In this document: in pieces, positions 62,531 to 64,000 of the stretch
Layout: the number at the start of each line of letters is the position of its first letter
Position numbering within the stretch: the first letter of the stretch is position 1
Origin: CAZSHG01 sp964606695 [NCBI: uncultured bacterium]
GTDB taxonomy: Bacteria; UBP14; UBA6098
Direction: 5' to 3'
Assembly (NCBI GenBank): GCA_964606695.1
Contig: CAZSHG010000003.1
Location: forward strand, 1-64,000
DNA: 64,000 nt
Made by a program: the position numbers and the translations under genes
The notes under the pieces: generated by a model
The model's database searches: none
What the model saw: only the letters and a program-made list of their open reading frames with translations
Told to the model about the DNA's origin: nothing

Positions 62531-63585
62531 TTGGTAGCTGGATCAACAAGATCGCGGATTTCATCCTCGGCCCCTTCTTTGGTGGGACTATCGAGATCGC
62601 GTCTCCCTGGTGGTTGTTACTAATTCCTGTCGCGATTGGACTTTTTATATGGCGACGCTCCCGGCGCGGTAGTTCCATGCGATATTCCAACGTCAATCTG
62701 GTTCGCGGAAGCAGACAATCGCTCAAGGCCTCGCTCTTCATAGCTCTGGCCTGGCTGGAATTATTCGGCCTTATCTTCCTGTCGCTGGCGGCCTCGCGCC
62801 CGCGTTCCGGCTCTATTCAGGAGAAGACCTACACCGAAGGCGTCGATATAGTCCTTGTGCTGGACATATCCGGCTCGATGAAAGCGCTGGATTTCAAACC
62901 GAAGAACCGTCTCGAAGCCGCGAAAAAAGTCGCCGCAGAGTTCATCCAGGGAAGAGCCGATGACCCCACTTCCAACGACCGAATCGGTCTGGTCGTCTTC
63001 GCCGCGAAAGCCTTCACCCAATGCCCTCTGACGCTGGATTACGGCGTTCTGCTGGAATTCCTCGAAGGTGTGGAAATCGGCCAGATCGAGGATGGCACAG
63101 CGATAGGAACCGCTATAGCTACGGGATTGAACCGCCTGCGTAACTCGGAAGCCAAATCGAAGGTCATGATTCTGTTAACCGACGGCGTCAACAACCGCGG
63201 CGAGGTCGATCCGATAACGGCCGCACACGCGTCGAAAGCACTGGGCGTCCGAATTTATACCATTGGCGCGGGCGTCGAGGGATACGCTCTCTACCCCGTG
63301 GACGACCCGTTATTCGGCACGCGCCACGTCAGAATGCCAGTAGAAATCGACGAGAGAACACTGCGAACAGTCGCCGATATATCCAGAGCCGAATATTTCC
63401 GCGCGACGGACACCGAAAGCCTGCGTAAGATATACGATGAAATCAACAAACTCGAGAAAACGAAAATCGAAGTCCGCCAATTCACACGGCACAGGGAACT
63501 TTTCCCGACTTTTATATGGCTCGCGTTGATTTTCCTGCTGGCGGACGTTTTTCTGAAAAATACCGTATTCCGGAAAATACCCTGA
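62527..63585 (+). CDS. batA: VWA domain membrane protein (BatA-like)
   Basis: 352 residues from a GTG overlapping the previous stop. Two membrane segments at about 28-45 and 68-92 and one at about 325-345 frame a von Willebrand factor A domain at about 105-300 with an intact metal site: DISGS (Asp113), Thr in TAIGTAIA and TDG near residue 216. This is the BatA/BatB arrangement. The protein is a probable MoxR client involved in envelope or oxygen-stress tolerance. A BatB gene is not seen in the window; the next gene is a methyltransferase. Confidence 0.92.
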   Translation: MIGSWINKIADFILGPFFGGTIEIASPWWLLLIPVAIGLFIWRRSRRGSSMRYSNVNLVRGSRQSLKASLFIALAWLELFGLIFLSLAASRPRSGSIQEKTYTEGVDIVLVLDISGSMKALDFKPKNRLEAAKKVAAEFIQGRADDPTSNDRIGLVVFAAKAFTQCPLTLDYGVLLEFLEGVEIGQIEDGTAIGTAIATGLNRLRNSEAKSKVMILLTDGVNNRGEVDPITAAHASKALGVRIYTIGAGVEGYALYPVDDPLFGTRHVRMPVEIDERTLRTVADISRAEYFRATDTESLRKIYDEINKLEKTKIEVRQFTRHRELFPTFIWLALIFLLADVFLKNTVFRKIP

Positions 63586-64000
63586 TGACCGCGAAAATGA
63601 ACATAAAGACCTTCTACGATAATCCGCTCAAACGTCGCGGCCTTGAAATCGAACACGACACGGCAGACGCCGAGCATTTCGATGAAGTCGCGGAAAAATT
63701 CCTCGAAGAACAGGGTGAACGGGCGTTATTAGTCGATCTACACGAGGACAAACCGCCGCGCCACAGAGCTTTCTGGCACGAATTACTCGATGCGCCCGGC
63801 AAGAGGATCCTGGACGTCGGGTGCGGCTATGGCTACGCCGCATGCCTCCTGGCGATGATGGGCGCGGACGTAACCGCGATCGACGTATCTAAGGGTATGT
63901 GCGAACTGACGCGCAAAGCGGCTCAGATAAACGGCGTGGATGTCGATGTCCGCAATATCAGCGCGATTTCAACCGGCTTTCCGGAGGAACATTTCGATAT
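63585..64000 (+). CDS. class I SAM-dependent methyltransferase, N-terminal part (cut by window edge)
   Basis: At least 138 residues from an ATG that shares one base with the batA-like stop (TGATG). An alternative ATG lies four codons later. The SAM-binding motif I, LDVGCGYGYAA, is at about residue 81, followed by the motif II region VTAIDVSKGMCELTRKAAQ. It resembles the small-molecule methyltransferases of the UbiG/Cyclopropane type; the substrate cannot be read. The tight spacing puts it in the same operon as the VWA gene. Confidence 0.85.
   Translation, partial: MTAKMNIKTFYDNPLKRRGLEIEHDTADAEHFDEVAEKFLEEQGERALLVDLHEDKPPRHRAFWHELLDAPGKRILDVGCGYGYAACLLAMMGADVTAIDVSKGMCELTRKAAQINGVDVDVRNISAISTGFPEEHFD

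Noticed and set aside
1-64000. tRNA or rRNA genes
   Set aside because: No clover-leaf arrangement with a GTTCGAATC-type T-arm and no rRNA-like stretch was found by reading; a tRNAscan-type search would be decisive.

Overview
The window looks like a chromosomal segment from a Gram-negative, didermic bacterium of the FCB superphylum, most likely an uncultured lineage of the Zixibacteria/Cloacimonadota/Marinimicrobia/Fermentibacteria kind (inference). The grounds are: (i) four secreted proteins end in a type A type IX secretion (T9SS) sorting domain with a PNPFN motif; (ii) there is a gingipain-like C25 protease, an LptF/G-type permease and several outer-membrane barrels; (iii) several promoters are readable as sigma70-like -35/-10 pairs; (iv) start sites carry clear GGAGG-type ribosome binding sites. 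No rRNA, tRNA or CRISPR array was seen.

Layout. 1-5000 is a worn accessory region. It holds two copies of one IS end (IS1182-like; the first is cut by the window edge, the second is a truncated pseudogene), an IS110 transposase remnant, a gene fragment cut at an IS boundary, a cluster of palindromes, one orphan acidic protein and one GC-rich UPF0371/DUF1846 gene. 5011-12771 has envelope genes: an Ig-like lipoprotein, a minus-strand operon (HEAT protein with RTX-like GGNDxY repeats, flavin reductase-like protein, lipoprotein), a secreted 5'-nucleotidase and an LptF/G permease. 12906-18707 is a tight five-gene operon: ComEA-like helix-hairpin-helix protein, pseudopilin, PilM-like actin-fold protein, PilN/PilO-like protein, and a large outer-membrane barrel with CARDB and OmpA domains where a PilQ secretin would be expected. 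18823-21858 is secD-secF. 22639-41988 is dominated by secreted giants: a C25 peptidase (1430 aa) and two tandem paralogues of about 2250 and 2666 aa with a sialidase/BNR-like head and 10 to 12 tandem repeats of about 80 residues.

42066-54000 carries an O-antigen ligase-like protein whose Shine-Dalgarno lies in the preceding terminator hairpin, a laccase-domain (YfiH) protein, a DUF4139 protein, Mrp, a GT-C/TPR glycosyltransferase and two more T9SS cargo proteins. 54063-64000 starts with a receiver-only response regulator and an HtrA/Do protease, then runs into an expanded Bat (MoxR/DUF58/VWA) operon. That operon has BatD-like proteins at both ends and a GGDEF protein, a small barrel and a SurA-like protein inserted, and it ends in a methyltransferase cut by the window edge.

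Together the genes describe export (SecDF), outer-membrane delivery (pilus-like operon, barrel-OmpA fusion), surface cargo (T9SS proteins, giants) and envelope quality control (HtrA, Bat, SurA-like). The most promising candidate for an undescribed system is the 12906-18707 operon, followed by the twin giants and the HEAT/GGNDxY protein.
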